DNA of 32,173 nucleotides, from the NCBI GenBank assembly GCA_025352065.1, contig JANXUC010000015.1, forward strand, positions 1 through 32,173, given 5' to 3'. How positions within the stretch are numbered: position 1 is the stretch's first letter; every line of letters begins with the position of its first letter. Below are positions 1-8,638 of this stretch, piece after piece. A program made the position numbers and the translations under genes. Below the pieces are notes generated by a model that searched no databases, was not told the DNA's origin, and saw only the letters and a list, made by a program, of their open reading frames with translations. The stretch comes from Acidobacteriaceae bacterium. Lineage in GTDB: Bacteria; Acidobacteriota; Terriglobia; Terriglobales; Acidobacteriaceae.

Positions 1-180
1 CGCGTCCAGGAGGCGCATCGTGCGCGTTGCCGGGCGACAGCGCGAAAATTATAGCCGTTCCAGCATTCGCGGAAACCATATGAATCTTGGTGTTCCATCC
101 GCCTCGCGATTTGCCGATGGCCTGCGGTCCGTTTTTTTTAAAGCGCCGGTGCCGAGGCGACCCGGCGATTTGCCACCCTC
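1..180 (-). mobile_element. IS5-family (IS427-like) transposase fragment
   Basis: Read on the minus strand, this stretch encodes the middle of an IS5-family DDE transposase: GPQAIGKSRGGWNTKIHMV, then a segment ending SPGNAHDAP, leaving the window at base 1. The part before it (GTGALKK) lies in another frame, joined across a run of eight A. IS427-group elements are known to split their transposase over two frames. The 5' part of the transposase, the terminal inverted repeat and any target duplication are missing at the right end, where a different gene begins, so this looks like a decayed or truncated copy. The exact right boundary, somewhere around 165-200, cannot be set without a homologue. 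Confidence 0.75.
132..139 (-). other. A8 slippery run, likely -1 frameshift site of the transposase
   Basis: Eight consecutive A on the minus strand lie exactly where the transposase similarity changes frame: GTGALKK is upstream in one frame and KKNGPQAIG downstream in the -1 frame. Programmed -1 slippage at such runs is known for split IS transposases. In a decayed copy it could equally be an indel. Confidence 0.5.
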
Positions 181-189
181 GAAAGAGCA

Positions 190-1365
190 ATGGCTTCCTT
201 TCTGATTAGCCCTGGCTGGGAGCCTATGGCGCCTATGTTGCGCTACGGGGTGTTCTCAAGCCGCTGGCCGTTGGGAGATCAGAATCTTTGGACTATCGTG
301 AACCGCAATGAATATCAGTTGGATGGGGATCAGATGGACGTTCCAGCTCCCCAGGCTAGCCGCTATTTCGACATTTATCACGGTGTCGAACTCAAACCCC
401 AGTCACGCGGTTTCGGGCGTTGGGTGCTTAGCTTTACTCTTGAGGCCAAGGGGTACGGAGCTATTCTTGCGACGCACGGTGAACCTGACGTTCAGCTACA
501 GAATCTCCTGACAAAAATGCAACAGATGACGAGCGCCCCTCTGGCAAGTTATTCCCACGAGTGGAAAGCCTTGCCTCAGCAAATCGTTCCGATCCCATCA
601 ACGAAGGCTACGTTGACAGCGCCCAACGGCATGATGAAGCTTCCCGAAGCTGACTTCGCATTTCAAGTCGCAGGGATAGAAATAGAAGGTCTAAATGAGG
701 TGGGCGTAGATGTTCAATATCCATGGGAGGAGTCGCCGCGCCGCTTCCACGAACATGCGGTGCATCTGAGTGCGTTTTACATTGATAAGTATCCAGTTAC
801 CAATGCCCAATTCAAGATTTTTCTGGATACAGCAAACTATTACCCGCAAGACGTCATTAACTTCCTTCGCGATTGGAAGGATGGAAGTTACCCGCCTGGA
901 TCCGACAACAGACCTGTAACCTGGGTTTCCATAGAGGATGCGCGTGCGTATGCGAGTTGGGCGGGAAAGCGCTTGCCGCATGAGTGGGAGTGGCAGTATG
1001 CGGCTCAAAGTACAGACCGGCGACTGTATCCTTGGGGCAACGAATGGGATGCGAGTGCCGTCCCAGTTCTCGATAAGTCTCGTACTCCGCGGATGCCGGA
1101 CCCAGTGGACGCGCATCCGAAAGGAGCAAGTCCATTTGGCGTAATGGACATGGTTGGAAACGTGTGGCAATGGACGGAGGAATTTGTAGATGAGCACACA
1201 CGCACAGCCATATTGCGCGATGGTAATTACTATCAGCCACAGGGCGCGATCTGGTACTTTCCGGAAGCCTACAAACTTACCGAACACGGAAAGCTATTGA
1301 TGATGTCTCCTGGCATGGATCGCTCGGCGACAGTTGGATTTCGCTGCGTAGTCGATGCGAAATAA
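190..1365 (+). CDS. FGE/SUMF1-fold protein, probably 5'-truncated
   Basis: Residues about 175-388 form a formylglycine-generating-enzyme-type (FGE-sulfatase, C-type-lectin) domain: FYIDKYPVTNAQF, RPVTWVSIEDARAYASWAGK, RLPHEWEWQYAA, YPWGNEWD, MVGNVWQWTEEF and a final VGFRC. The catalytic cysteine pair of true FGE is absent; the only cysteine I see near the end is that of GFRC. The protein is therefore unlikely to make formylglycine and may be a binding or iron-enzyme relative. The first 160 residues (ending near GYGAILATHG) look like the tail of another beta-rich domain, not an N-terminus. The in-frame stop at 139-141 lies inside transposase-like DNA, the Shine-Dalgarno is poor, and no promoter is visible. 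I infer that the 5' part was removed by the adjacent IS element. Whether the remnant is expressed is unknown. Confidence 0.7.
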   Translation: MASFLISPGWEPMAPMLRYGVFSSRWPLGDQNLWTIVNRNEYQLDGDQMDVPAPQASRYFDIYHGVELKPQSRGFGRWVLSFTLEAKGYGAILATHGEPDVQLQNLLTKMQQMTSAPLASYSHEWKALPQQIVPIPSTKATLTAPNGMMKLPEADFAFQVAGIEIEGLNEVGVDVQYPWEESPRRFHEHAVHLSAFYIDKYPVTNAQFKIFLDTANYYPQDVINFLRDWKDGSYPPGSDNRPVTWVSIEDARAYASWAGKRLPHEWEWQYAAQSTDRRLYPWGNEWDASAVPVLDKSRTPRMPDPVDAHPKGASPFGVMDMVGNVWQWTEEFVDEHTRTAILRDGNYYQPQGAIWYFPEAYKLTEHGKLLMMSPGMDRSATVGFRCVVDAK

Positions 1366-1407
1366 CTTATCAATGACTTTGGTTGACTCCCTTGCGATTC
1401 GCTTAAA

Positions 1408-2238
1408 TTACCGAAAGCGGGCGCTATCTCGTACCTGTCGGGCGATATTCTCGAGAAAGTCATCCAGAGATTGCTCTGGAGGGCGGTGAATGCCTGTCTT
1501 TGCAATGATGTGGGCAGCGATGCGGTTGGCTGCCGCATCCCGAACTCCGAATTCCAGGGTCATCCTTCGCTGCAAATAGGTTTCGATTAGCACAACTTCT
1601 TCGGGAGTAATCTTTGAGAGTTGAGGATCGGCGGAAACCACCTGGGAGCCTGACGACCAATCCGGGCGAAGTGCATCGGCGCGTCTGTCATGCACGACGA
1701 TACTGCCAGCCAGGTGATCGCCCAGGCGCTGGTTCTGGCGGCTGATCATCATACTGACCAAGCCGACACCATACATACCAGGCAGGAAGTCGATCCCGCG
1801 AAGCAGGTTCCGACCGATGATTTCATAAATATTGACGGCGCGCCCAGAGTCTTTGATGACACGAATTCCGGCGAGCCGCTTTCCCGGAGTCTGCCCTTTC
1901 CAGATGATTTCGAAAAAGGCAAAATAGCCCCAGTAGACGCAAAAGAAGAAGATGATCAAAAGGGCAGGTATCCAAGAAACCGGAAGCCACCCGATCCAGG
2001 GAGCCAAAGCCGCCAGGTAATCGGCATATTTGGTGATTCCAGCCATGGCAAAAATCCCCGCAACATAAAGAACAATTTGCAGTAGAGTATCAATGGTAAG
2101 AGCCAGGAAGCGGCTGCCGATTCCAGCCAAAGGGAACTCCAAGGCGATCTGCTCGGGTGTATCGACGCGAATGTGGTCGTCTAAGTGGCTGTAGGTATAG
2201 GCGTCGGTTGGGTCAGAGAAGGGCAATGTGATCTCCAC
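1408..2238 (-). CDS. RDD family membrane protein
   Basis: This is an RDD-domain integral membrane protein of unknown biochemical role. The family signature is clear: GIGSRFLALTIDTLLQ with Arg43 and Asp50, a hydrophobic segment at about 85-110, then KGQTPGKRLAGIRVIKDSG, RNLLRGIDFLPGMYG and QRLGDHLAGSIVV. A soluble tail of about 90 residues follows. RDD proteins commonly sit beside SpoIIM, DUF58 and MoxR genes, as here, which suggests a shared membrane-associated function. The longest start is a GTG at 2238 without a good Shine-Dalgarno, and it overlaps the start of the divergent SpoIIM gene. A TTG at 2226 has GGAG six bases upstream and would remove the overlap, so it is a realistic alternative giving a protein four residues shorter. 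Confidence 0.85.
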   Translation of the reverse strand: MEITLPFSDPTDAYTYSHLDDHIRVDTPEQIALEFPLAGIGSRFLALTIDTLLQIVLYVAGIFAMAGITKYADYLAALAPWIGWLPVSWIPALLIIFFFCVYWGYFAFFEIIWKGQTPGKRLAGIRVIKDSGRAVNIYEIIGRNLLRGIDFLPGMYGVGLVSMMISRQNQRLGDHLAGSIVVHDRRADALRPDWSSGSQVVSADPQLSKITPEEVVLIETYLQRRMTLEFGVRDAAANRIAAHIIAKTGIHRPPEQSLDDFLENIARQVRDSARFR

Positions 2239-3199
2239 TCATTGGCTAGAAAAGCGCAAACCTTACTGGACTCGGCTGGAGCAGTTGCTGGATCAAAGTG
2301 CCCGCGACGGTCTTCGCCGGTTGGGCAGGAGCGAACTGCGGGAGCTGGGCCTTCTGTACCGGCAGATCGCCGCCGATCTAGCTGCGCTGCGCGAGGACCG
2401 AGGCTCAGTTCATTTCGCCCGCTATCTGAATCAGCTTCTGGCCCGCGCCCACAATATCATTTATTCAGCTCGCAAGACGAGTCCTCGCGCCATTCTAGAG
2501 TTTTTCGCGGTCACGTACCCGCGTGTTTTTCGAAAAAATTGGGGCTTCGTACGAATCGCCTTGCTTATCTTTGCGATTTCAGGCGTCGTGGGTGCCGCTC
2601 TTACTTTGCAGGACCCGGATTTCAAACTGAAGATCATCGGCCCACAGATGGTGCAGACGATTGAGAAGCGCGAGATGTGGACTCATTCTATCGTCGGAAT
2701 GAAGCCGCAAGCCTCCAGCGCTATTATGACGAACAACATTGGCGTTGGGTTCATGGCCTTCGCCATGGGCATCACCGGTGGTTTGGGCACAATTTATATG
2801 ATGGTGTTCAATGGGTTGCTGATTGGAGTAATTGGCATGGCCTGCCACCTTTCTGGAATGAGCCTGAAGCTTTGGGAGTTTGTGGCGCCACATGGTGTTC
2901 TCGAACTACCTGCTATTTTCCTAGCTGGAGGTGCTGGATTCCGGGTTGCGGCTGGACTACTTTTCCCAGGCTACCTTCCGCGACGGGAATCTCTGGTTCG
3001 GGCCGGAACCGAGGGCGTCCAACTGTTGCTGGGCACGGTTCCGATTCTCGTGATTGCGGGCACTATTGAGGCTTTCGTTTCTCCAACCAGTTTGGCCACT
3101 GGACTAAAGTTCACTATGGCGGCCGCGCTCTTCGCCTTGCTCAATGTCTACCTGTTCGGCGTTGGCAGGGCTAAAGCTAAAGCTGGTTCTTCTGCTTGA
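2228..3199 (+). CDS. SpoIIM (stage II sporulation protein M) family membrane protein
   Basis: This is a 323-residue polytopic membrane protein of the SpoIIM/DUF95 family. A basic, helical cytosolic N-terminus (about 1-100) is followed by membrane segments starting at IALLIFAISGVVGAALTL. The family-typical stretch NNIGVGFMAFAMGITGGLGT comes next, then GVLELPAIFLAGGAGFRVA and a last hydrophobic helix near 295-315. In sporulating Firmicutes SpoIIM helps septal peptidoglycan remodelling. Homologues beside RDD and MoxR/DUF58 genes in non-sporulating bacteria have no settled role. The GTG start has AGAAGGG just upstream. The 3' end overlaps the convergent DUF58 gene by 23 bp. Confidence 0.85.
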   Translation: MISTHWLEKRKPYWTRLEQLLDQSARDGLRRLGRSELRELGLLYRQIAADLAALREDRGSVHFARYLNQLLARAHNIIYSARKTSPRAILEFFAVTYPRVFRKNWGFVRIALLIFAISGVVGAALTLQDPDFKLKIIGPQMVQTIEKREMWTHSIVGMKPQASSAIMTNNIGVGFMAFAMGITGGLGTIYMMVFNGLLIGVIGMACHLSGMSLKLWEFVAPHGVLELPAIFLAGGAGFRVAAGLLFPGYLPRRESLVRAGTEGVQLLLGTVPILVIAGTIEAFVSPTSLATGLKFTMAAALFALLNVYLFGVGRAKAKAGSSA

Positions 3200-4556
3200 T
3201 CTCCAAATAAGAGTTGACCAGCAGGGGAGCTAATTCGCCCGATTCCGCCTCCACAGCCAAAGCTCCGCGTTCGCGCAGGCGGGCTAGTAGCAGTTCACGA
3301 CGATGGATAACTTCCTGCGCAGCAGCGACTTGGTACATTTCGGCCACGCTTTTTGGACGGTGCGAGGCAGCAATTCGCAGATCGGGCTGTCCAATGACGA
3401 CGAACAAGACCAGATGCCGAGGCAGCAGCTTCGAAGCGGCCTCAATTACTTCTGGAGTCATAGCGGTTTCCGCCAGGTCGGTAATCCAAACCACTAAACT
3501 GCGGCGTTTTTGATCGCGCATCAACTGGCTGGCGGCCTGTATGTGGTCTGCCTCTCCAGCATCTTCGTGGATCACGGCCAACGTTTCCAGAAATTGCCGT
3601 AGATGCGTGCTGCCCCGCGTAGGCGGAATTCTATGCCGGGTCTTGCGAGCATACGCCAGCAAACCGACCCGGTCACCTGTGTAGAGCGCGACTTGACCCA
3701 GAGCCAGCGCAGCATTGACCGCATGATCCAATTTACTAAGCGCCGCCACGCGGGTTCTCATCAAGCGGCCAGTGTCCAGCACAATCCAGACAGTCTGGCT
3801 CTTTTCTAACTCGTAGAGGCGGGTTACGAGCTTTCCGCGGCGCGCCGTCGCAGTCCAGCAAATATCGCCAAAGTCATCGCCGTCTTGATACTCGCGCAAA
3901 CTTTCGAAGGTTCGACCCGCGCCGCGAATCCGGCTGAAGCGGCGTTCTAGCGCGGTTTGGCGGCTGCGAACTAGATACATCGCCTGCCGCTTGGCCTCGT
4001 GCAGGTTGGGATAGATGGTTAACTCTTGCGGCAATTCCGCTACCGCCCAGCGCTCAGCGATACGAAAGATCCCTCCATAGCGCAGGTACACTTTAAATGC
4101 CGTTGTGGAGCCGCGCCGTCGCGGTTGCACGGTGTACCCTGTTTCCGACTCGCTGCGCGGACCGACTTTCATCTCTAGTTTCGGAGGTTCAACTCGCAAC
4201 GAAGAAGGGATGGCATCCAATATGTGAATGTGGAGAACAGACTTGGAATCATTGATCGTCGTGATTGTCGCTTGGGTGTTGACCGAAAGCGCAAGTGGAG
4301 CCGTCCAACTGCGCCGGATCCGAATCTCGCGGGGCTTCGGCAAAGTCAGCAGATCAACCGCCCAAGCAGCCAACAGCAGTAAATCCCACCCGATCATCGC
4401 GTAGCCGAAACGACGGTCGTGAAATGTGAGAGGCAGCCATGCCATTCCGGCGATCAGGAACAGAAAAAATCTGTATCCAAAGGAAAACGCCAACCGCTTC
4501 GAGGGTCGTGCATTGCCCCCAACGGAAACCGGAATCATCGCCGACCATTCACTCAT
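3177..4556 (-). CDS. DUF58 (von Willebrand-like) protein, MoxR partner
   Basis: Two N-terminal membrane segments (about 25-45 and 52-70) are followed by a beta-rich region and then the DUF58 core at 216-250: FESLREYQDGDDFGDICW, TATARRGKLVTRLYELEK. This leads into a vWA-like strand VWIVLDTGRLM around residues 257-266. The usual MIDAS DxSxS is degenerate (DTGR), so metal binding is doubtful. DUF58 proteins are usual partners of MoxR ATPases, and this gene starts nine bases after the MoxR stop, so they are almost certainly co-transcribed. The ATG at 4556 lacks a clear Shine-Dalgarno, which fits translational coupling. Likely role (inference): client or adaptor for MoxR-assisted folding or assembly at the membrane. 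Confidence 0.85.
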   Translation of the reverse strand: MSEWSAMIPVSVGGNARPSKRLAFSFGYRFFLFLIAGMAWLPLTFHDRRFGYAMIGWDLLLLAAWAVDLLTLPKPREIRIRRSWTAPLALSVNTQATITTINDSKSVLHIHILDAIPSSLRVEPPKLEMKVGPRSESETGYTVQPRRRGSTTAFKVYLRYGGIFRIAERWAVAELPQELTIYPNLHEAKRQAMYLVRSRQTALERRFSRIRGAGRTFESLREYQDGDDFGDICWTATARRGKLVTRLYELEKSQTVWIVLDTGRLMRTRVAALSKLDHAVNAALALGQVALYTGDRVGLLAYARKTRHRIPPTRGSTHLRQFLETLAVIHEDAGEADHIQAASQLMRDQKRRSLVVWITDLAETAMTPEVIEAASKLLPRHLVLFVVIGQPDLRIAASHRPKSVAEMYQVAAAQEVIHRRELLLARLRERGALAVEAESGELAPLLVNSYLEIKQKNQL

Positions 4557-4565
4557 AAGAGGAAC

Positions 4566-5513
4566 TCATTTCGGCAATTCCACTGTGCGGACGATATCCT
4601 GGATGACCTGGTCGGCTGTGACACCTTCGAGGTCCGCTTCTGGCTTCAGAACGACTCGATGGCGAAACACCGGCAGAATGGCTTGTTTGATATCGTCGGG
4701 AATCAGGTAGTCACGGCCGTCTAACGCAGCCGTCGCCTTCGAAAACGCTAACAGGTTTACCGCCGCTCTTGGGCTTGCGCCCAAAGATAAGGCGGGCCAA
4801 TCGCGAGTACGCCGCGCGATCTCCACGATGTAGGCAAAAAGCGTTTCCTGTACTTTGACTGCGCGGACTTCCGCCTGAGCCTGTTGCAATAATCCCGCCT
4901 CTGCCGGAGAAATTTCAATTCTTTCAAGATGGTCGGCGTCGAAACCATTTTGTACGTTAAGTAGCAACTGAATCTCTTCTTTTACGGCTGGATACGGAAC
5001 GCGAATCTTGACCAGAAAACGATCAAGTTGCGCCTCCAGCAGGGGATAGGTCCCCTCAAAGTCTATCGGGTTTTGCGTGGCAAAAACCGTGAAGTTCGGC
5101 GAAAGCGCGTGACGTTCTCCGTCAATCGTGACTTGTCTTTCCTGCATACATTCCAGCAGCGCGGCTTGCGTGCGCGGAGGCATACGATTTACCTCGTCAA
5201 CGAGCAGCAGGCTAGTAAAGACAGGCCCCTGGTGCAGTTGGAAGGTGCTGGTCGACATGTTCAGAATTTTAGTCCCAACAATGTCCGCTGGCATCAAGTC
5301 GGAGGTACACTGCACACGTTGAAAATCCACACCCAAAATGCGTGACAGAGTTTTCACCGCCAATGTTTTAGCGATCCCGGGGACGCCTTCTAAGAGCGCA
5401 TGGCCCCGCGAGAGAAGCGCGATAAGGCACTGCGTCTTCAACTCCTCCTGGCCGACTACAACCTTTCCCATTTCCTGCCGCACATGCTGTGTCAGCCTCA
5501 CGACTGCTTCCAT
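4566..5513 (-). CDS. MoxR family AAA+ ATPase
   Basis: This is a 315-residue MoxR-type AAA+ ATPase. Walker A is GVPGIAKT (43-50), Walker B is LLLVDE (102-107), the sensor-1 region is FATQNPIDFEGTYPLLEAQ with Asn148, and the arginine-rich part DRFLVKIRVPYP follows. The C-terminal lid includes LGASPRAAVNLLAFSKA. MoxR ATPases act as chaperones that help assemble or activate vWA-protein partners. I chose the ATG at 5513 because GGGAG lies about eight bases upstream and the family N-terminus (VVRLTQHVRQEMGKVVVGQ) begins there; the frame stays open upstream to 5591 but shows no family similarity. It follows the DUF4350 gene after about 80 bp. Confidence 0.92.
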   Translation of the reverse strand: MEAVVRLTQHVRQEMGKVVVGQEELKTQCLIALLSRGHALLEGVPGIAKTLAVKTLSRILGVDFQRVQCTSDLMPADIVGTKILNMSTSTFQLHQGPVFTSLLLVDEVNRMPPRTQAALLECMQERQVTIDGERHALSPNFTVFATQNPIDFEGTYPLLEAQLDRFLVKIRVPYPAVKEEIQLLLNVQNGFDADHLERIEISPAEAGLLQQAQAEVRAVKVQETLFAYIVEIARRTRDWPALSLGASPRAAVNLLAFSKATAALDGRDYLIPDDIKQAILPVFRHRVVLKPEADLEGVTADQVIQDIVRTVELPK

Positions 5514-5592
5514 CGTTCTTCTCCCTATTGGCGCATCGAATGTTGTTCCAATCGAAACCATTGCCGAAAATCGAACCGTCGTTCCAATCAAG

Positions 5593-6759
5593 CTATCGTC
5601 GTGATCGGGTCAGCTTCAAGCGTGTTGCAAAATCAAAAAGCTTCTGTACCAAATGGAGTGCTGCCGGTCCGCGAATGCTGGGATCATGCCGGTACGATCC
5701 GCACTCGGACAGAGTGTTGGCGAAGTCTCGCTCGTCCATGCCAAAACGCTCATGTGCTAGGCGCGCCAGGTCTTCCGCGCCGGCGTTTGCAGGCATCCCC
5801 AAGCGCCGAGTGAGTAAATAGCGGAATCGTTGATAAGAGATATCCAACGCCACGTTTCCGGCATTCGCGTGCTCATACAGAGAACCCAGAGTGCGCACAA
5901 ACTCCAGGGGCGATAGTCGAGTTTCGGTTTCAGGAATCCAGACCGGTCCGCTTCTTCGTGAGTAAGCGAATAGAATGGCAGCCGCGAAAACTGCGAATTG
6001 CAACAGTATCCAGCCAATGAGCCGACTGCTCTTTGCGGTACCTTGGGAGCGCTGGTATCCGTGCACGTATTCGTCCCATAGAACTTCGTTCTGATCGGGG
6101 CTGCCAACTGCGGCTAGCAGGAATTCCATATCGCCTGGCTCTTTGATTCCCGCATTGGTGAGAGGCGTAGATGCCGCCAGCCAGAGCACCTCGCCTTGGC
6201 CAACCGCGTACTCGACGACGACAGGCTTTTCGGTTGTTCCATAAAGACCTACTGCGCCGGCTTCGGGTTTCCAGTGAGATCTTCCGGACATGGTGATCTC
6301 AGGCGCAACCCGTGTTATAGGAGAGGGCGTGAGTGCGGACCTGCGTTTGCTAGCGGTCCCGCCGGTGGGTTCGGTGGCGATTTCATTGAGCGGCAGATAG
6401 TAACCGGAGTCGCGTCCGGCGGCGATTACGCGTCCTCCACTTTTCAGAAACGCTTCTAACTTTGCCTTCTCGTCCTGCGCGGTCAAACTACTGGGCTCCG
6501 CAAGGATGAGGATCTTTCCTTTCCCGTCCGGGAGGTCGCTCAGGGGTCGTTCCCACGTTTTTGTCTTGTAGCCCGATTCCTGGAGAAGAAGGAACGCCGC
6601 TTTGCAGCCATTCGAGGCCGTTGAGTAAGTGCTGGGAATGTCCGCGTCCTCGCCGCTACTAGCGCGAGCCAGCAGAAGCGCAGTTCCAACCAAGATAAGC
6701 AAGACGCCAAGTGCGCCGAGCAAAATTCTACGGTCGCTAGGCACTAATTGGAGGGACAT
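5593..6759 (-). CDS. DUF4350 domain membrane protein
   Basis: An N-terminal membrane helix (about 11-32) is followed by the DUF4350 domain: STYSTASNGCKAAFLLLQES, KILILAEPSSLTAQDEKAKL and FLKSGGRVIAAG, similar to GATase1-like folds that lack the catalytic residues. A second helix (LIGWILLQFAVFAAAILFAY) precedes a cytosolic helical tail containing LRPLEFV-like and RFGMDERDF segments. DUF4350 genes typically lie between DUF4129 and MoxR genes, exactly as here. The start at 6759 has GGAG eight bases upstream and overlaps the end of the DUF4129 gene by 16 bp, pointing to translational coupling. Biochemical function unknown. Confidence 0.85.
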   Translation of the reverse strand: MSLQLVPSDRRILLGALGVLLILVGTALLLARASSGEDADIPSTYSTASNGCKAAFLLLQESGYKTKTWERPLSDLPDGKGKILILAEPSSLTAQDEKAKLEAFLKSGGRVIAAGRDSGYYLPLNEIATEPTGGTASKRRSALTPSPITRVAPEITMSGRSHWKPEAGAVGLYGTTEKPVVVEYAVGQGEVLWLAASTPLTNAGIKEPGDMEFLLAAVGSPDQNEVLWDEYVHGYQRSQGTAKSSRLIGWILLQFAVFAAAILFAYSRRSGPVWIPETETRLSPLEFVRTLGSLYEHANAGNVALDISYQRFRYLLTRRLGMPANAGAEDLARLAHERFGMDERDFANTLSECGSYRHDPSIRGPAALHLVQKLFDFATRLKLTRSRR

Positions 6760-7709
6760 CCGAGCCTCTCCAATTCCGCCAGGGTCTGCTGGAACCCTTC
6801 GGCATCCGCCAGCTGCATGCCATACCAAACGGCCTCAAGACGCAGCGTAAGGGCACGCAGGGCCGGTTGTTGATCGCTTGCGGCAGGGAGCAATCGAAGA
6901 TACTCGCGCGGTGTGCGTGCAACGTCTGGACGCCAGGCTCCTTGAAGTTCCAGGAACGAAATACCTCCCCAGTATGCTAAGTGGATCGCATCACGCCAAT
7001 CGCCTCGTGCGGCTGCAGCTCGAGCTTCCGTCATCCAGACTGGCGAAGCTTTTGCGCTCACGGGCGCTCCCCGAAACTGGATCGCTTCCAGTCGGGCATC
7101 TTCTCGCAATGAGCGGTACATCCAGAACGCAAGTGCCACCATTGCGAAGGCGACCAAGCCATACACGATAATGTTTCCGAGAACGGGAAATGCCGAAGAT
7201 GAAAACGCCTTTCCAAGTAGCCTGATCAGCAATTCGTTAATTTGTTGCCTCAGCCTGTCCCAGCGGGTTGGGCCATGAATATTTCGAAATTCACTGCGCG
7301 CCAGAATGTTGTTCAGTAGAACATGCCGCGAAAGCGAATCACGTCTTGCTGTTTCATACTCCGCCGCCTGTCTGCGTAGAGTTTCAAGGTGCCGTAGCAC
7401 AGGTTCCAGGGAAGGGCCTTGCGGCTCTTTCTGCCAGGCTTCGAGGCCAACGCGAATGCTTTCAGTGGGCACTTCAAAACTCCGCCCATCTGCCGCGACA
7501 TGCCATGCCGAAGGTAAGCGGCTCAGGATCTCGCCAGCTTTTCGTGGCTGCTCTTGTCGGAGTCCCTGCACCGCTGCGAGGGATTCATCCAGCGTATGGG
7601 AATACTGCGGCAGAGTAAGCGGGCCCGACGCAGCGTCTGGCTCAGCGGCACCAGATTTTGCAGCTGGACATAGTGCCAGGAAAAGGGCTATGGCGAGAAA
7701 ACGTCGCAT
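6744..7709 (-). CDS. DUF4129 domain protein with signal peptide
   Basis: A typical signal peptide (MRRFLAIALFLALCPAAKSGA) leads to an extracytoplasmic helical region, one membrane segment (VLGNIIVYGLVAFAMVALAF) and the cytosolic DUF4129 domain. The latter reads AAAARGDWRDAIHLAYWGG, FLELQGAWRPDVARTPREYL, and a region ending in AVWYGMQLADAEG. DUF4129 is often fused to transglutaminase-like proteins or found next to MoxR/DUF58 operons; its activity is unknown. It starts six bases after the stop of the upstream membrane-protein gene, and only a weak AGG precedes the ATG. Confidence 0.82.
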   Translation of the reverse strand: MRRFLAIALFLALCPAAKSGAAEPDAASGPLTLPQYSHTLDESLAAVQGLRQEQPRKAGEILSRLPSAWHVAADGRSFEVPTESIRVGLEAWQKEPQGPSLEPVLRHLETLRRQAAEYETARRDSLSRHVLLNNILARSEFRNIHGPTRWDRLRQQINELLIRLLGKAFSSSAFPVLGNIIVYGLVAFAMVALAFWMYRSLREDARLEAIQFRGAPVSAKASPVWMTEARAAAARGDWRDAIHLAYWGGISFLELQGAWRPDVARTPREYLRLLPAASDQQPALRALTLRLEAVWYGMQLADAEGFQQTLAELERLGCPSN

Positions 7710-7715
7710 CGCAAC

Positions 7716-8549
7716 CTATATACCAGGCACCGGCAAAGTGCCGCCCGGGGCTGCATCCAGGGTGGCCATCATGTGCTGGAGGTCGAAGGCTTCCTTGCGG
7801 ACGCGTTCGTCGTAGTAGAAGAGTGAAAGCCCAATCGTCATCAACGGCGCCGCGATACATTGGCTTAGAAAACTGGCGATTGGCGCACCAATTTCTATCC
7901 AGAGAGGCTGTCCGACCGCACCGTGCGCGCTCCGCGCCGCGATCGCTACAAGCACTACCATGGGGATCGCCCACAGTAGCGTTGCCGCATACAGGATCGC
8001 AACGAAGACTAAGCAGATGACAAAGCCCCGCCCACGATGACCCTTCGTCAGAGCAGCACTCCTGGCGAATGAAGCCGAGAATCCCGTGTTCTCAATGACG
8101 GCCACCTGGATTGTGAGGACCCACATCAGTGCAAAAATGATGCCAGGAATGATAAGAAGCACAAAACCAAGAGCCACACCAAGAAACTGGCCGATCACAA
8201 TGGCCCACAGATAGAGAATCTTGCTCTTAATGGCCGCGAATGATTCGCCGATTGAAACTTGTTGGCCAAGATGCAATCTGGAGACCGCTGTGACAGTTGC
8301 GCCCTGCGATGCGGCACTTATTCCAAAAATGACCGCGTACATGGCCACGATCCACAAAATGTTCTGCGTGGACAATCCCGGTGGAATTACTTTTTGCGAT
8401 CGCAACACAATGCCGGCAAATTGAAACGCCAGGAGCAAGATATGCGGCAGGGCAATGATTCCAGCGAACAGCAGGAAATTCTTGCGGTACAGGAAGAAGG
8501 TGCGGTCTAGCAGTTCCCCCAACGTCATGGGGCGCAGATCAGCGGGCAT
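7716..8549 (-). CDS. Polytopic membrane protein, GDPD-membrane-domain-like
   Basis: This 277-residue protein has about six hydrophobic segments (for example FLLFAGIIALPHILLLAF, LGVALGFVLLIIPGIIFAL and GFVICLVFVAILYAATLL). The conserved-looking start LRPMTLGELLDRTFFLYRKN is typical of proteins annotated as glycerophosphodiester-phosphodiesterase membrane-domain or DUF975-like. No catalytic phosphodiesterase domain is present. The ATG at 8549 has a strong GAGGAG five bases upstream, better than the open frame extending to 8600. It appears to be the first gene of the five-gene minus-strand operon with the DUF4129, DUF4350, MoxR and DUF58 genes. Function unknown. Confidence 0.72.
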   Translation of the reverse strand: MPADLRPMTLGELLDRTFFLYRKNFLLFAGIIALPHILLLAFQFAGIVLRSQKVIPPGLSTQNILWIVAMYAVIFGISAASQGATVTAVSRLHLGQQVSIGESFAAIKSKILYLWAIVIGQFLGVALGFVLLIIPGIIFALMWVLTIQVAVIENTGFSASFARSAALTKGHRGRGFVICLVFVAILYAATLLWAIPMVVLVAIAARSAHGAVGQPLWIEIGAPIASFLSQCIAAPLMTIGLSLFYYDERVRKEAFDLQHMMATLDAAPGGTLPVPGI

Positions 8550-8638
8550 GGCGAACTCCTCAGCAGAGCAGGTTGGCCGCTTATCGTACCACACGAACAT
8601 GTCAGGAAAACAGCGGAAATACGCGCAGTGACGAGGGA

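Noticed and set aside
20-205. Plus-strand short frame at the left edge
   Set aside because: It is antisense to the transposase fragment, which explains the sequence better.
691-1287. Minus-strand frame opposite the FGE-like gene
   Set aside because: It is a shadow of a frame with strong FGE-domain motifs; no protein-like features of its own.
190-1365. Active formylglycine-generating enzyme or sulfatase activator
   Set aside because: The catalytic cysteine pair is absent and no sulfatase gene is nearby; only the fold is supported.
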